The notes under the pieces were generated by a model, which had not been told where the DNA came from, made no database searches, and saw only the letters and a list, made by a program, of their open reading frames with translations. DNA of 64,000 nt from Cristatella mucedo (Eukaryota; Bryozoa; Phylactolaemata; Cristatellidae), in assembly GCA_009760855.2 (NCBI GenBank), contig WPIO01000060.1, positions 983,501 through 1,047,500 of the forward strand, given 5' to 3'. Within the stretch, counting starts at the first letter, position 1. Every line of letters begins with the position of its first letter. The translations under genes were made by a program, and so were the position numbers. Below, piece after piece: positions 62,410 to 64,000 of this stretch.

Positions 62410-63665
62410 TGGGTGGTACCATGCTTGGCCTGATGGGGGAGTATATCTGAGAGATAGGCTGGAGCGAAAGAATGAAGTGACCTAAAAGTGAGGGACAAAA
62501 CCTTGAAATCGATTCGTTGCTTGACTGGTAGCCAGTGCAGGTCGGCGAGAAGTGGTGTAATGTGGCAACTGCGACGCTCACGACAGACAAGTCTAGCTGC
62601 GGAGTTTTGCACCAGCTGTAATCGCCTGATCGCACATGCTGGTAGGCCAGTAAGCAGTGAGTTGCAGAAGTCGAGACGGCATGTCACGAATGCATGGACC
62701 AACTTAGATGTGGTATCTTTATCTAAACAAGCCCAAATTTTAGCAATTTTATGAAGCTGAAAATAGGCAGATTTGACTGTGAAGCTGATATGGTCGTCCA
62801 ACGAGAGGTCGCTTTGCAACATGACACCTAGATTTCGAGCTGATTCAACTGGAGATATGCTGGCAGAGCCAATTTTGCTCGTCAGCCTTTCCAATTTGTG
62901 AATCACACTGGGTTAACCCATAACTAGTAAGTTAGTCTTATCATTGTTTAGTTTTAGAAAAGTTGCTGCCATCCATGTGCTGATGCCATCAATACATGCA
63001 GCAAGTGAGTTGAGAGAATTTGAGGTGCTCGATGGCTGGGAGGGATCAAAGCTAAGGTACAACTGAGTGTCATCCGCATAGAAGTGAAAGCCTAGATTGT
63101 GCTTGGCAATCACATCAGCAAGAGGGAGAGTATAACCCATGAAAAGAACCGGACCTAGCACGAATTCCTGAGGTACCCCATATTTCAGAGGTACCTCGGA
63201 CGATCTTTGTCCATTCACGTCAATACTCTGGAGTCTCCCACTGAGATAGGACCTGAACCATTGCAGAGCAGTGCCAGTGATGCCCAGGCAAGATGAGAGG
63301 TGCTCTAGAAAACTTTGTGATCGATGGTATCAAAAGCTGCCGAAAGATCGAGCAAAACAAGCAGAGACACTCTACCCATGTCTGCATTCCTAAGTAGGTC
63401 GTTGTACACGCTAAGCAATGCTGACTCTGTGGAGTGATTAGCTCTAAAGCCAGACTGGAACTTACTAGCAAAGTGTGAAGTTTCCATATATGAATTCTAC
63501 TGGTCCTTCACGACCTGTTCCAGTGTCTTTGATAGGAATGGTAGAACGGAGACTGGGCGGTAGTTGATCAAGTTCTCTTGGTCTAGTGTCGCTCTCTTGA
63601 GAAGTGGCCTGACTACAGTTTTTTTGAAAGGTGTTGGGACATGACCTGAGGCTAATGACATATTA
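62410..63665 (-). mobile_element. LINE-A RT copy lacking its 3' end
   Basis: RT with [31 protein letters not shown] (PQG changed to PQE) and FHFYADDTQLYLSFDPSQPS. YADD is intact, but frameshifts and loss of the tail make it inactive. Very similar to the 42018-43955 copy. Confidence 0.9.
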
Positions 63666-64000
63666 AGGCATTATTTACATACACATTGTGTAAATATAGC
63701 TGAACAGACAGACGGATTATTAAGCTTTCATATTTTTCTTTTTTAAAGCACCGTTGGCAGTTAAAGAACTATCACTCGCCAGTAGTGAACCAATGACCTC
63801 AATAACCGGAAGTAAAACCACTAGCCAGTATTCACTGATGAGGTTTTCTTACAGAATGCTTACGGGCTAAGATACGTTCAATGTGTACGAGGTTGCTAAC
63901 AAATATCTCATCTGGGCGCCACCTCCTATTAATGCCTTATTGCTGACAAACATATTCCTAACACTTCTTTCACGGCTAGTCCTTGAAGTCACTTCTTGCC

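Larger units (their letters stand above)
57000..64000. other. region upstream of the IRAK-like linker exon
   Basis: 57000-57699, 57896-58489, 58961-60248, 60761-61429, 61801-62315 and 63666-64000 lack a recognisable death-domain exon or other gene. The kinase gene's 5' exons may lie here in a diverged form or right of the window. Confidence 0.4.

Overview
The window is nuclear DNA from an animal, most likely an aquatic invertebrate. The evidence is GT-AG introns of 0.2-10 kb, dense 5'-truncated L2/CR1-type LINEs, tRNA-derived SINEs, very long dinucleotide microsatellites, and two genes that look like metazoan EEA1 and IRAK/Pelle. The phylum cannot be told from the sequence alone.

Two genes can be assembled, both on the minus strand. 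(1) At 290-35579 and continuing off the left edge is an EEA1-like gene. It has an initiating exon, a Gly/Ala/Pro-rich exon, a single C2H2 zinc finger (34329-34442), then at least ten exons of helical, coiled-coil-type sequence, including one 646-codon Ala/Glu-rich exon at 8275-10212. Exon phases agree across every junction I could define. About 1070 codons are visible. A C-terminal FYVE domain, if present, lies beyond position 1. (2) At 41092-56999 is an IRAK/Pelle-family kinase gene. It has a Pro/Ser linker exon, a full kinase domain split over seven exons, and a Ser-rich C-terminal tail ending in a stop codon. It keeps the glycine loop, the VAIK-type lysine and the APE motif, but has HGN in place of HRD and DFS in place of DFG, so it is probably a pseudokinase. 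Its N-terminal death domain was not found.

The rest is intronic or intergenic repeat. Two LINE families dominate. LINE-A has a 3' stem-loop and an ATT-repeat tail. LINE-B has a CATTA-repeat tail. Both are truncated, frameshifted and often nested (19.5-24.0, 28.99-31.7, 42.0-43.96, 47.4-49.1, 55.9-56.7 and 62.3-63.7 kb). A tRNA-derived SINE (SINE-1) carries the LINE-A 3' stem-loop, which implies LINE-A supplied its retrotransposition machinery. A second tRNA-derived family (SINE-2) also occurs. A 320-bp non-autonomous hAT element at 46830-47149 resembles the SPIN/URR1 elements known from mammals. Long GA, GT, CA and CT arrays sit inside introns, the longest being about 630 bp of CA at 54089-54719.

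No rRNA, functional tRNA, CRISPR or prokaryotic-type system is visible. The points most worth following are the IRAK-like pseudokinase, the SPIN/URR1-like transposon and the SINE-LINE partnership.
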